A stretch of DNA of 34,323 bases. Origin: Candidatus Rifleibacteriota bacterium (GTDB taxonomy: Bacteria > Muiribacteriota > Ozemobacteria > Ozemobacterales > Ozemobacteraceae). Below the pieces are notes generated by a model. It was not told where the DNA came from, did not search any database, and saw only the letters and a program-made list of their open reading frames with translations. The DNA is taken from NCBI GenBank assembly GCA_015233565.1, contig JADFXM010000068.1, positions 1 to 34,323 of the forward strand, read 5' to 3'. This document shows positions 24,380 to 34,283 of this stretch, one piece after another. Numbering within the stretch: the first letter of the stretch is position 1; each line of letters opens with the position of its first letter. A program made the position numbers and the translations under genes.

Positions 24380-25462
24380 ATGCTGAGAAAATTGCAGATT
24401 TCTTTCCCTTTTATCTTTTTTCTTTTTCTCTTTTTGGGGTCTATTTCTTTATTTTCAGGGCCCTTTGATGACAACAATTTAAGTGGAAACCCCACAAATA
24501 TCTCTGCCGAAAATGCGAATCCCTCCGGAGAGATTCCCACTGTTGAAAATTCTGTTATCTTGAAACCTGAGTCTCAAAGAATTACGGGAGGTTTTTTTCA
24601 GTTTTGGGGATCAGATAATGATAAAGATGAGTCTGATTGGCTAAAAGAATTGTCAGCAATGCGTGACATAGGCATGGATACCGTGATCATTCAGAGTAAT
24701 CAAAGTAGTGGAACCAATTTTTCCAAAGCGACTGAAATACTCCTTGGTGTAGCTGATAAGATTGGCATGAAGGTTTTTATTGGTACCGCTTTGAATGAAG
24801 ATGGCTGGTATTTGAATGGGTTCAATCCCTGGTACATTTCCAGTCAAGGCAATTGTGTAGCTGACTACACAAAAATCCTCGTAAAACAATTTTCACCTCA
24901 CAAATCGTTTGTAGGACTCTATATTCCATATGAAGAAAACTCACTTGCATCTGCAGTTTTAATAGGGGAGTTCTATGGAAAAATTTCCCAGGCGGCAAAA
25001 AGTGTTAAACCCGACCTTAAGGTTTTGATATCCCCCTATACGGCTGTGGTTCCGAAGTTTCCTGTGTCCATGCCTTCCGGGCATCTCAAGAAGTTTTTTG
25101 AAACTCTCTTTGATCGTGCCGGAGTTGATATCTGTGCTTTGCAGGATGGTGTCGGTTGTTCCAGCGGAAGGTTGAATAAAATTTCCAGTGACTTAAAGGC
25201 TGTTTCCGAAGCTTGCCAGGATAAGGGTGTTGAATTCTGGGTTAATGTTGAAATTTTTGAAGCATACAAAGACAAGGAAACAAACTCATCAGGATTCAGG
25301 TCGGGAAATATCGAAAGAATTTCCAAACAAATTAGTTCCGAAGGGTCATTTGGGAAAAAAATAATCTGTTTTGATTTCAACCACTATCTGTCTCCTAACT
25401 CTGGTAACGAGCTTGCAATCAAATTATACGGAGACTATCAGAAATATTTGCAATCAAATTGA
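24380..25462 (+). CDS. Exported DUF4434-like TIM-barrel protein
   Basis: 360 aa from the ATG at 24380, where a textbook signal peptide begins (MLRKLQISFPFIFFLFLFLG, cut near residue 26). The frame extends upstream, but that part reads as non-coding. The mature part starts GGFFQFWGSDNDKDESDWLK, ELSAMRDIGMDTVIIQSNQS, matching the opening strand of DUF4434-type glycosidase-like barrels; GLYIPYEENS and FWVNVEIFEAY carry candidate acidic residues at strand ends, as in retaining glycosidases. No activity is established for the family that I can cite. It is convergent with a GH30 glycosidase gene, so a role in glycan breakdown outside the cytoplasm is a reasonable inference. Confidence 0.7.
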   Translation: MLRKLQISFPFIFFLFLFLGSISLFSGPFDDNNLSGNPTNISAENANPSGEIPTVENSVILKPESQRITGGFFQFWGSDNDKDESDWLKELSAMRDIGMDTVIIQSNQSSGTNFSKATEILLGVADKIGMKVFIGTALNEDGWYLNGFNPWYISSQGNCVADYTKILVKQFSPHKSFVGLYIPYEENSLASAVLIGEFYGKISQAAKSVKPDLKVLISPYTAVVPKFPVSMPSGHLKKFFETLFDRAGVDICALQDGVGCSSGRLNKISSDLKAVSEACQDKGVEFWVNVEIFEAYKDKETNSSGFRSGNIERISKQISSEGSFGKKIICFDFNHYLSPNSGNELAIKLYGDYQKYLQSN

Positions 25463-25494
25463 TTGCATTCTGGCCAGAAGCATACTTCTTCCGA

Positions 25495-25531
25495 AGCCTC
25501 CATATTCCCGGATCATGGAAATTTGGAGGCT
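25495..25531. terminator. Hairpin between convergent glycosidase genes
   Basis: AGCCTCCA (25495-25502) pairs with TGGAGGCT (25524-25531), with further partial pairing inside. It lies between the stops of two convergent genes, consistent with a shared terminator, although U-runs are weak. Confidence 0.5.
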
Positions 25532-25552
25532 GCGTCAAAAGTTTAGGTGGCC

Positions 25553-27022
25553 TCAAAAAATGAGTGTCTGGATTGAGTGTGGCAAACTTGTGATTTTAGC
25601 TGCGTTAGGCCCGACACACAGGTAGTAAGTTACTTGTCGATCGCCGTCATTCAATACGATCACAGCAGTTTTACCATCTTCATTCAAGAAAGCCGTAGTT
25701 AATAACTTACTTCGGCTTGAAGCACTCAAAATTCGTTTTGCACCTGGCCGGACAAATTTGGAAAAATGCCCAATGTAATAATATGAATTAGTAAATATTA
25801 ACTGGCCGGTTTTGGTGTCACCATGTACAGGAGCGAAACAGTAGTTCTTTACGTGATTTGGGCCTCCGATTTCATCCAGCAATATATTCCAATCGGTCCA
25901 TCCAACGGTTCCATTATTAAAATCATGGATCATTGAGCGGGCATATGATTCCCCAAGTCCCCAATATTGATAACGCTTAGCATCGAAGCTTTCTGCACAG
26001 CCTTCAGTAAAAAGAAGGTTTTTATCCGGGTATGTATTATGAACAAGTGCGACGTTATCATACATTGGCTCACCGCCACTCCAGGGCTCATACCAATGGA
26101 ATGCAATTCCCCAGGCATATTTTGAAGCCTCCGGATCATCGAAGATGACGCTTGCTCGTTGATAAATCAGATCACGATTGTGATCCCAGACTAGTATTTT
26201 TTTATTTCCGAACCCTGCTTTTTCAATCGTGGGTCCCAGGTAATTTTTTAGAAAATCACGTTCTTCATTAGCAGTATAAAGGCACGATTCCCATTTTTGG
26301 GTGGCCATTGGCTCGTTTTGAATGGTAAAACCCCAGACTGGAACGCCCTCGTTCTCGTATGCTTTGATAAACTTGGTGTAGTATTCAGCCCATGTTTGGT
26401 AATATTCGGGCTTCAATTTTCCGCCGTGCAGCATTTCATTGTTGTCCTTCATGTAGGCAGGGGGGCTCCATGGGCTGGCAAACAAGGTCAACCTGCCGCC
26501 GGCGGCAGCAATCGCCTTCTTTATTAGTGGAATGCGGAATTGTAAATCATGTTTAATGTTGAATGAATCAAGCTTCTTGTCTCCGTCTGTGACGTAAGTA
26601 TAACTGTCACTTGAAAAGTCGCAACTGTTAATATTTGTCCGTGCCAGAGTATAACCAATTCCTTCTTTGGCATCATAATAAGCCTTCAAAAGCTCCTGTT
26701 GCTTCGCTTCGGGAAGCTTCGCAAAAGTTTCTGCCGCTGCATCAGTTATCGCTCCACCTATGCCCAGAAATGTCTGAAATGTTTTAGTAGGATCAGTAAA
26801 AATGCAAGTTTGTGTTTCCCTGGGCTGGATTTGTTCTTTGAATGGGACGGTCTCTGTAAGGGTCAGTTTGGAAGTTGTACTGGCCGCAGTGGTATACACG
26901 GTTACCTGTTTCCCTTCTACTTTGAAGGCTTCCGAAGGGAGTGCTGCCGCAATTAGCAGTTGTTGGTGGCTGCATGCAAGAAATAATAGAATAGCTAAGG
27001 AAAAAAGTGCGTGTCTCTTCAT
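25553..27022 (-). CDS. GH30-family glycosidase, exported
   Basis: 489 aa with an N-terminal signal peptide (MKRHALFSLAILLFLACS, also a possible lipobox FLAC). GH30 hallmarks: FQTFLGIGGAITDAAAETFA at the barrel start, TLFASPWSPPAYMKDNN, the acid/base Glu in FTIQNEPMATQ, the nucleophile Glu in LLFTEGCAES, and WTDWNILLDEIGGPNH. The C-terminal beta-sandwich (TAFLNEDGKTAVIVLNDGD) is complete, with length as expected. Known members cleave glucosylceramide, beta-1,6-glucan or xylan; the substrate cannot be chosen here. A strong AAGGAGG lies 16 or more bases before the ATG, and CCGATTTAATCGG between them can fold, which may bring it closer. Periplasmic or surface location inferred. Confidence 0.9.
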   Translation of the reverse strand: MKRHALFSLAILLFLACSHQQLLIAAALPSEAFKVEGKQVTVYTTAASTTSKLTLTETVPFKEQIQPRETQTCIFTDPTKTFQTFLGIGGAITDAAAETFAKLPEAKQQELLKAYYDAKEGIGYTLARTNINSCDFSSDSYTYVTDGDKKLDSFNIKHDLQFRIPLIKKAIAAAGGRLTLFASPWSPPAYMKDNNEMLHGGKLKPEYYQTWAEYYTKFIKAYENEGVPVWGFTIQNEPMATQKWESCLYTANEERDFLKNYLGPTIEKAGFGNKKILVWDHNRDLIYQRASVIFDDPEASKYAWGIAFHWYEPWSGGEPMYDNVALVHNTYPDKNLLFTEGCAESFDAKRYQYWGLGESYARSMIHDFNNGTVGWTDWNILLDEIGGPNHVKNYCFAPVHGDTKTGQLIFTNSYYYIGHFSKFVRPGAKRILSASSRSKLLTTAFLNEDGKTAVIVLNDGDRQVTYYLCVGPNAAKITSLPHSIQTLIF

Positions 27023-27737
27023 TTGAATACCGATTTAATCGGCCTCCTTGGTAAATTAAATTTTTTTTTGAAAAATTTTCTGACGGACAATTGAATGCGG
27101 ACTTTTGAACTTATTTACTTTGATTTCTTCCTAACTGTCAAGGCAAGGTCGTGCAAAATTTACAAATCCATGTTTGCTGCGATTTTTAACTGATCTTCCA
27201 GGGTTCGTACATAAATGAAAGGAGCGCCTAATAATGAAATGGAAGCAAAATAAACATTTACTGTGCCAACCCCTTTGTAGGAAGGGATGGTTTGGAAAGT
27301 TGCTATTAGACAACTTCTGCCGCATCCCTACTGCTTACGCTAAATATTTTGTTTCTGCTCTTAAACGCTGATTGAGAGATAAATACGGTGGTTTTTTCTT
27401 AAGTTTTGACGTGGAACTTCCGTTTTAAGAAACAGGCGCGTCATGATGTTTTCGCATTTTTGATTAACTCATGCCATTGGGCGGTGGAATTTAGGTGCCA
27501 CACAAAATAATTTTTTTCTTGACTTTTTCTGGGAGGGGGGGGGTAAAATTAAAAAAATACAAAATAATATTATTCTATAGGAATTTTCATTTTTTATGAG
27601 ATTCTCCGAGGGATATAAGTTGTTATTTGTGGCTATCCATTATCTGTTGCGTAAGGCTTCCTAGACTTCGCCCGAAGGGCACTAATATAGTTTTTTCTTT
27701 TTTCTTGAAAGACGTTTTCCATGAGAGGAGAATTTCG
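27023..27737. other. Intergenic region upstream of the RHS gene
   Basis: About 715 bp between divergent genes. It contains the GH30 leader, no credible ORF, and near its right end the poly-G promoter-like sequence (27519-27549). GAGAGGAG at 27724-27731 is the ribosome-binding site of the RHS gene. Confidence 0.6.
27519..27549 (+). promoter_or_regulatory. Candidate phase-variable promoter with nine-G spacer
   Basis: TTGACT (27519-27524), a 19-bp spacer ending in nine consecutive G (27535-27543), then TAAAAT (27544-27549). A 19-bp spacer is two longer than the sigma-70 optimum; loss of two G would give 17. About 190 bp upstream of the RHS start codon. The boxes are seen; promoter function is inferred. 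Confidence 0.55.
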
Positions 27738-30700
27738 ATGAATTTGCGACGATTGGTGTTTCTTCTAGTTGTTTGCTTTTTTTACATTTTTTCATTTTCT
27801 GATAAACCCGTTTTTTGCCAGGAAACGCCTACTAAAACGCCGCTTTCATCATTCCCTCCAGGTTATCTTCCAGTTGATTCGATTCGCCCCGGTACTTTAG
27901 CCGGCTGGTTGGCCATGGATATGGGCTATGGAACCACGGTCTTGCGGACAGAAGTGGTTTCTCCATTTGACGGTTCAACAGCGATTATGCAGGAAAGGGT
28001 CAGTTACAGCTACATGGATGCTGGCTGGTCAGGCCTTTCCCGTAATTATCAACTTGGTTACACCTGTTCCCAAGGGGCAAAAATTGCTTTGTATGCAGTA
28101 TTACACGCTCCCCCTTCCGGGGGGAACTCGGCAGCGCTGATTTCAATTACTTTCGAAAATCAGGTTTGCAATGGTGATAGTTACACCATTTTTGATGAAA
28201 TCAGAATTCTTCCATTCAGCACCCCTGGTCAAACCCTTCAATTCAGCGAATCCCCTACCTACATTTTAATCGGCAAAGATGATCAAAGTAGCGGTATGGT
28301 TCTTCGTGCAAAGACATCAGATCCCGCAACCGTGACTTTTAAAGTCGGTGACCTAACTTTTGCACAAATTCCAACTGAAAACATAGATGGCAGCAACATT
28401 GCAAAATATACTTGGTGGGGTATGGCTTCAACTGGCCAATATCTACCGGATGGCTCCTACCCAATTTCAGCTTCGGCAGATGGAAAAACTGAAAATCTGA
28501 CCTCTGTTATCAAGCATATTCCCACACTTAAAATAGGCTTCAGATTGCCCCCGAACGGCCTTTTCTCAAAAGACCCAACTGGGTCTGTCTACCCAGGTGA
28601 GCCACAATGCGTTGAATGTGTCACTTCTTTGGGTGATGATATGGCCAATTCGCAAAAAGGCTACGTTTCAGGTGTCCTGGTTGATGATCCGGTAAATATT
28701 GTCTCAGGAAACTATTCGCTCCCTCAAATCGATTTACGCCTCAGATCCAGAATTCCATTAATCTTATCGCGAATATATAACTCACTTGATATGAGTTCAG
28801 GGCCATTTGGACGTGGCTGGAGCAGCCCTTTTTTTGTGAATTTGAATATTGGTGTTTCAACTGCTTCCTTAAAACTCTCCGATGGTTCAAAAGTCCTATT
28901 TAAGAAACAGGGCAATGCATTTCTTTCTGATTCCGATTCCGGCCTGAAATTGACATTTTCATCTGATACTAACTTCTGGACTGTAACAAACCCTAAAGGT
29001 TCAGAATGGACATTTGATACATCAGGAAAAATTATTCGAATGGCTCATGCCTGTTGCGGCAAGGGTGCAGCAGATGCGACACTGATTGATTATGATTCCA
29101 AGGGATATTTGAGTAAAATCACAAACCCTGAAAGACAATGCCTCAACTTTACCATTAATACAAGCGGAAAAATCTCTTCTGTAAAAGATTCTGACGGAAG
29201 AACCATTACATATAAATACGATGATAAAGGCAACCTGATTTCTTTTACTGACCCGCATAACCGCGTAACAACCTATTCCTACGACGAAAGCGGTTTTTTG
29301 ACAAGCTTAACGAAACCGGGTTCGAGAGTTACCACGATAACCTATGCCGATAATAGGGCCTCCTCAATTAAAAATCCCGATAACACTATTTCAACATTCG
29401 ATTGGGCATCTGGTACTAACCGTTCGGTTACTCTCACTGATACAAAAGGTACCAAACACCTCTATAACTTTGATGATTCCTGGAATTTAGCCAGTTATAG
29501 CCTTCCGACCGGTGGTGTTGAAAAAGGGTTTACTGCTTCCGGGTCTTTTATCACATGTTATCGCGATTCCAATGGCGCAGAAACCCACTTTGAATATGAT
29601 AACAACGGGTTAATGACATCGAAAACCGATTCATTGGGAAATACTTGGCATTACGAGTATCATCCGGCGTTTCGCAAACTGACAAAGAAAACAGATCCCT
29701 TGGGCCAAAGTTGTGTTTATTCCTGGTGCCCTAAAGGTAATTTGCTTTCCGAAACTGACCCCTTGGGAAAAAAAATCTCCTATACCTATGACCAGTGGAA
29801 TAATCGAATTGCCAGAACAGATCCGCTTGGCCGAACTTTAAAATACGAATTTGACCCCAATGGAAACAAGCTTTTACGCATTATTGACCCACTGGGTGGA
29901 GTTGCCAGTTTTTCATATGACAAACGTGGCAATCTCATTTCAGCGTCAGATCAACTTAACCGAATACTATGCTTCGAATATGACAAGCTCGATCGGCTAA
30001 CAAAAACCACTTTCCCAGATAAACGTTATATCAGCATTGAATATAATCCTGAAGGGAAAATGGCTGCGCGAACCGATAATCTCGGTCGCAGAGCAGAATA
30101 TACCTATGACCCCCAAGGTCGCCTTTTATCGACAAAAAGGCCCGATGGATCGATCATTTCCAGTGAATATGATAGCGCTGGTCGTTTGATCTCTACAATA
30201 GATCCTCTTGGAAATAAAACAAAATTCGACTACAACGATTTCGACTGCCTGGTTTCGGTCGACTATTCGGATTCTAACACCAGAACTTATGAATACGATG
30301 GTGATAAGAGGTTAGTATCCGAAAAAACCGAACTTGGTGCTCAGACAAAATTCGAATACGATTCAGAAGGAAGACTTACCGCCAAAATTGACCCAGCCGG
30401 TAACCGCTGGGAATCAACTTATGATGCTGTAGGCCGAATTGTAACAGAGAAAAACCCATTGAATCATTCAACGTCCTTTTTCTATGATAACCTCAATCGC
30501 TTGATAAAAGTGGAAAGAGCCGATGGAACGAAGATTACAAATGTATACGATATCGTGGGGAACCTTGTAAAAACGACAGATGCGGCAGGTGCAACCTGGA
30601 CATGGCAATATGACGCATTAGACCGACAAATACGGGCGATTCGACCCGATGGAGCGAGTTCCACGATTTGTTATGACGCTGTAGGTCAGGTTATTTCCGT

Positions 30701-33416
30701 TATTAACCCGCTCGGAAGAGAAACAAAGAGCGTTTATGATTTCGGTGGAAGACCGATAAAAAGAATCTTGCCAACAGGCGCAGTTTTCCAATATAGCTAC
30801 GACCAGGCTGGAAGATTAATTGCACTAACAGACCCATTAGGTGCTGTTGCCACAATGGGTTATGACGTCATGGGAAGAGTTTTAATCTAGAACGATCCGG
30901 TTGGAAACCAGGAAAAGTTTGAATATGACATGGCTGGACGCCTTATTGCAACGATTGACCCTCTGGGTAAAAGGAGTATCTTTTCTTACGATAATCGAAA
31001 CCGTGTTATCGGAATCTCAGATCCGGAAGGAAGAGTTGTTTCATACGGTTATGATCCGGCAGGAAGACGAGTAAGTCTTTCAGATGGTGTCACCAGATGC
31101 TGGCGTTGGGAATATGACGTTCTTGACCAAGTAATCGCGCAGATTGATCCTAATGGTGATATAGACAAATTCTCGTATGACCCGCTTGGAAATTGTATCA
31201 CTAAGCTAAACGCGAGAGGCCAAAGCCTGCCATACGAATATGACGTGATGAACAGACTTAAAACCGTTCGTTATCCTGATGTTACTGCTGCAACGTTTTC
31301 CTATGACCTCAGCGGTCGGGAAACTTTTCGATCGTGCAAAACAGGTTGGATAAAAAGAACGTGGAACCCCTTGGGGGAACTGCTTTCTCAGAGCTTTGGC
31401 CCCTACGAAAAAACCTGGAAATACCAATATGACTTGGCAGGAAACCGTAACAAAGCGATATCGCCTGAGAACGGCACATTCCAATATGAATACGACCGTG
31501 GAAATCACTTAACAAAGCCCTCTCCCCCCGGAACATTGGGTGATATTACATATTCTTACGATTTAGCTGATCATTTAATCAACGTTACAAGACCGGGTGT
31601 TGTTTCAAAATTTTCTTATGATAAAGCAGGAAAACTAATCGAGTTGCGCCATGAGCGACAGACCGACAAGAACAAGCTTCTGGCACTGCGAAAATATACA
31701 TATAATGCTGCTGATAACCCAATCTCGATTCTTGATGAAGATAATGGTACAACTTCCTACGAATACGATAATTCCAGTTGGCTCACCGGTGTTACCTATC
31801 CTGACAAACAAAAGTGCACATTTGCTTATAACGGTGCTGGCGACAGAATCAGGGAAACAATCGGAAAGTCGGTTGTTGATTATGCATATGACCCAGCAGG
31901 ACGCATGTTATCACGTGGCAAAGACACTTATAAATATGATGCAGACGGCAATTTAACGGAATCTGTCGAGGATGGCCTTGAAACGGATTACACATGGTCA
32001 CCTGAGAACCAACTTTTGAAAGTTGCAAGAGAAGTTCCCTGCAAAAAACACTTTTTGTTTCATTGCTCTAAATGCCCAAAAACAGTAGATATAACCGAGG
32101 AAAATTCTTATTACCCGGAAGATTGGCGATTAATGATCAGAAAATCTGCCGGCCAAGCTTTCTTTTCAGCTTATGATGATGCTGACGAAAGCCACGAATA
32201 CGTAATCACCCCACAGCCTTTAGCTAAGGACTGGCATTTTGGACCACTTTGTTGGAAAGCCAAACAACCGCCGTTGCTTCCTTTCCGTGAATTTATTTCC
32301 AGCCCTGGCACAGATGACATTGAGATGACACGATATCATAGCCGCAATTTCTCGATGTTGAAAGATGGTTTAGGTTCAACTATTGCACTTGTAAATCGCG
32401 GTGGAAATATTATTTCGAAGATAAATTACGACGTCTGGGGTAATTTTCGCTGGCCTGATAAGAAGGGTTATGGTGTTCCACCGTGCAAAGAAGATGACTT
32501 GTGTGATGTTCATGACCGCCTTGAAGGCCGTTTTACTTTCGGCGATGCCGATCATGATTACTGGCATTACGGAAAATATTTTGGAAAAACGCTAACTCCA
32601 TATCTTTACGCTGGAAGACGCATAAATCCAGTAACGGCATTTTATTTCAATCGAAACCGATTTTACAGTTCATCAATCGGTAGATTCATCTCCAAAGATC
32701 CGATTGGGTTCGGTGGTGGCGCGAATCTTTGGGCGTATGCCAGGAACAACCCGGTAGCTTATTCTGATCCAAATGGTTTTGATCTGATGAGTAATCTTAG
32801 TGCTTTCAATAAAGCTACAAGCATAAATATCAATGCATTAAATAACGCAACAACAATTAATTTCGGCGCATTAAACAAAACCACTACAATTAATACTGGC
32901 GCCTTTAATACTGCTGTTAAAATGAATGTTGGTGCTTTTAATCTAACCACAGACATGGATGTGGACGCGTTCAACAGAACTATGGCTGTCTACAAAGGTG
33001 CAGGCCAATATCCATTTCACGATGTGATGTATGCGGGGAGCCCATTTTTTGAAGGTATGGGTGGCTCAATCCAGAGCCTTTTCGATACTCTTGATTCATC
33101 TCCTGACCCAACATCCCCACTTCAATCATATTTTTCTGGTTGCCCAATCGATCCTTCCACAATGTATGTACAGGCTAGCGAAATGGATGTTATTATTACT
33201 AGTTCAACGGAAGTGGCCGCTTGTAACCCTTATTTATTGCTGTTATTAGGCATAGTGATGAGTTCCAAAGATTATATAGCAGAGACTTCTTCGGATTTTG
33301 GCCAAAAATATGATACTTATATGTCTATAATAGAAGCATTAGCAGGGGGTTCTTCCTCACCCAACCCTGAGGATCCTGATAAAAATAAAGACCAAGGGGG
33401 AAAAGATCCCAGGTAG
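27738..33416 (+). pseudogene. RHS/YD-repeat polymorphic toxin protein with one in-frame amber codon
   Basis: 1,892 codons in one frame, broken only by TAG at 30888-30890 (codon 1051), where the YD pattern calls for an ordinary residue. ATG at 27738 follows GAGAGGAG; the signal peptide is MNLRRLVFLLVVCFFYIFSF. After an N-terminal beta-domain comes a DUF6531-like start of the RHS shell (DDPVNIVSGNYSLPQIDLRL), then dozens of YDxxG repeats. Near codons 1430-1530 a Cys/His stretch (CKKHFLFHCSKC) and extra sequence interrupt the usual pattern. The conserved boundary is GRFISKDPIGFGGGANLWAY, ARNNPVAYSDPNG. The variable tip has six 11-residue repeats. Known: RHS shells enclose a C-terminal toxin used against competitors. 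Amber readthrough or a damaged gene: undecided. Confidence 0.9.
32802..32999 (+). repeat. Six 33-bp / 11-residue repeats in the RHS tip
   Basis: In frame: AFNKATSININ, ALNNATTINFG, ALNKTTTINTG, AFNTAVKMNVG, AFNLTTDMDVD, AFNRTMAVYKG. Ala-(Phe/Leu)-Asn starts every unit and hydrophobic residues recur at position 8 or 10, suggesting a small solenoid. It immediately follows the conserved RHS boundary. Function unknown. Confidence 0.85.
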
Positions 33417-33421
33417 AAAAA

Positions 33422-33598
33422 ATGATTGATGAAATTGCTTCAAACCACAAATTTTCTAAATCTGGAAGAGAATATTTTTCTGAAAATATTTATTAAGTTT
33501 ACAAGAAATATGGTCCCCCGGCAGGCGGGAATGCAAATCCAGAAATGCTAACTAAAGCAATTCAAACCATTACAGCTGTGGCGGGTCAGATTAAATGA
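33422..33598 (+). pseudogene. Broken small ORF after the RHS gene
   Basis: Read from ATG at 33422: MIDEIASNHKFSKSGREYFS and ENIY, then TAA (33494-33496), then in the same frame VYKKYGPPAGGNANPEMLTK and AIQTITAVAGQIK to TGA at 33596. The compositional continuity across the stop suggests one decayed gene or toxin tail rather than chance. Not recognised. Confidence 0.4.
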
Positions 33599-33608
33599 GG
33601 AATCAACA

Positions 33609-33917
33609 ATGAAAGCTTCATCCGAAATTCTGAAAATTATCAAGCAAGCAGAAGATTTGCGTGGCAAAGTAAGCTCAAAGCAGATAGTTTTATTATTTGA
33701 GGAATCTTTAATAAAATTTCCAGATTCTGCCCATCTTTATTTAAATCTTCATTTTGCCTACTATGAAGCTGGCTTAGATGCTCTTGAAATGGCTATTAAG
33801 CTGGATCCTAATATAAAAGAAAACACCGAAATTTATGCAAAAAAGTCAATTTCTCTTGAAGAAAAAAAAGATTTAGCTCAACTGTTAGGAAATTTACTGA
33901 AAGAAAAGAAAATTTAA
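33609..33917 (+). CDS. Small protein, candidate immunity protein of the RHS locus
   Basis: 102 aa, soluble, Lys/Glu/Leu-rich and predicted all-helical; SKQIVLLFEESLIKFPDSAH, LYLNLHFAYYEAG and ALEMAIKLDPN look like one or two TPR-like helical hairpins. ATG with GAGGA seven bases upstream. It lies between the RHS gene and a displaced toxin tip, the usual place for an immunity gene. No family identified; the role is inferred from position only. Confidence 0.55.
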   Translation: MKASSEILKIIKQAEDLRGKVSSKQIVLLFEESLIKFPDSAHLYLNLHFAYYEAGLDALEMAIKLDPNIKENTEIYAKKSISLEEKKDLAQLLGNLLKEKKI

Positions 33918-33929
33918 ATAGAAAATTAA

Positions 33930-34283
33930 GACCAAGGGGGAGATGTAGACCCCAACAAACTCAATCACATTTTCAGTAAGACCGACCAATATTTAAGGGA
34001 TCTGTTGAATCAATTTGGAGGAAGTCAGAAAGCTGCTTACAATGCTGTATTAAGCGCTACGAAGAGTGAAATTCAAAGACTAGGGATTACTGCTGGCCAA
34101 TATGAGTTTGATTTGACGGTTGCGGGTGTAAAACTTGGAGTAAGGGGAGTGGTTGTTGACGGTGTTGTAAAAATAGGAACATTTTTGCGACCTAAGTTCA
34201 GACATCCCAATCTCGGGGATTTAGATTTGATACCATTTTTTCGATTGATGAATTGCCAACTTGCTTTGGAAGGAATCTTCTGA
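33930..34283 (+). pseudogene. Orphan RHS toxin tip, read-through into element A
   Basis: 117 codons open from just after a TAA, no ATG (a TTG lies at 34005). It begins DQGGDVDPNKLNHIFSKTDQ; the DNA GACCAAGGGGGA is identical to that near the end of the RHS gene (DQGGKDPR), marking a recombination junction. The body, LRDLLNQFGGSQKAAYNAVL, YEFDLTVAGVKLGVRG, VVVDGVVKIGTF, resembles a C-terminal domain seen at the ends of RHS and CDI toxins (perhaps the group called toxin 35; from memory, not verified). The last 24 residues are encoded by element A. Inference: a silent tip cassette left by tip replacement. Confidence 0.6.
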
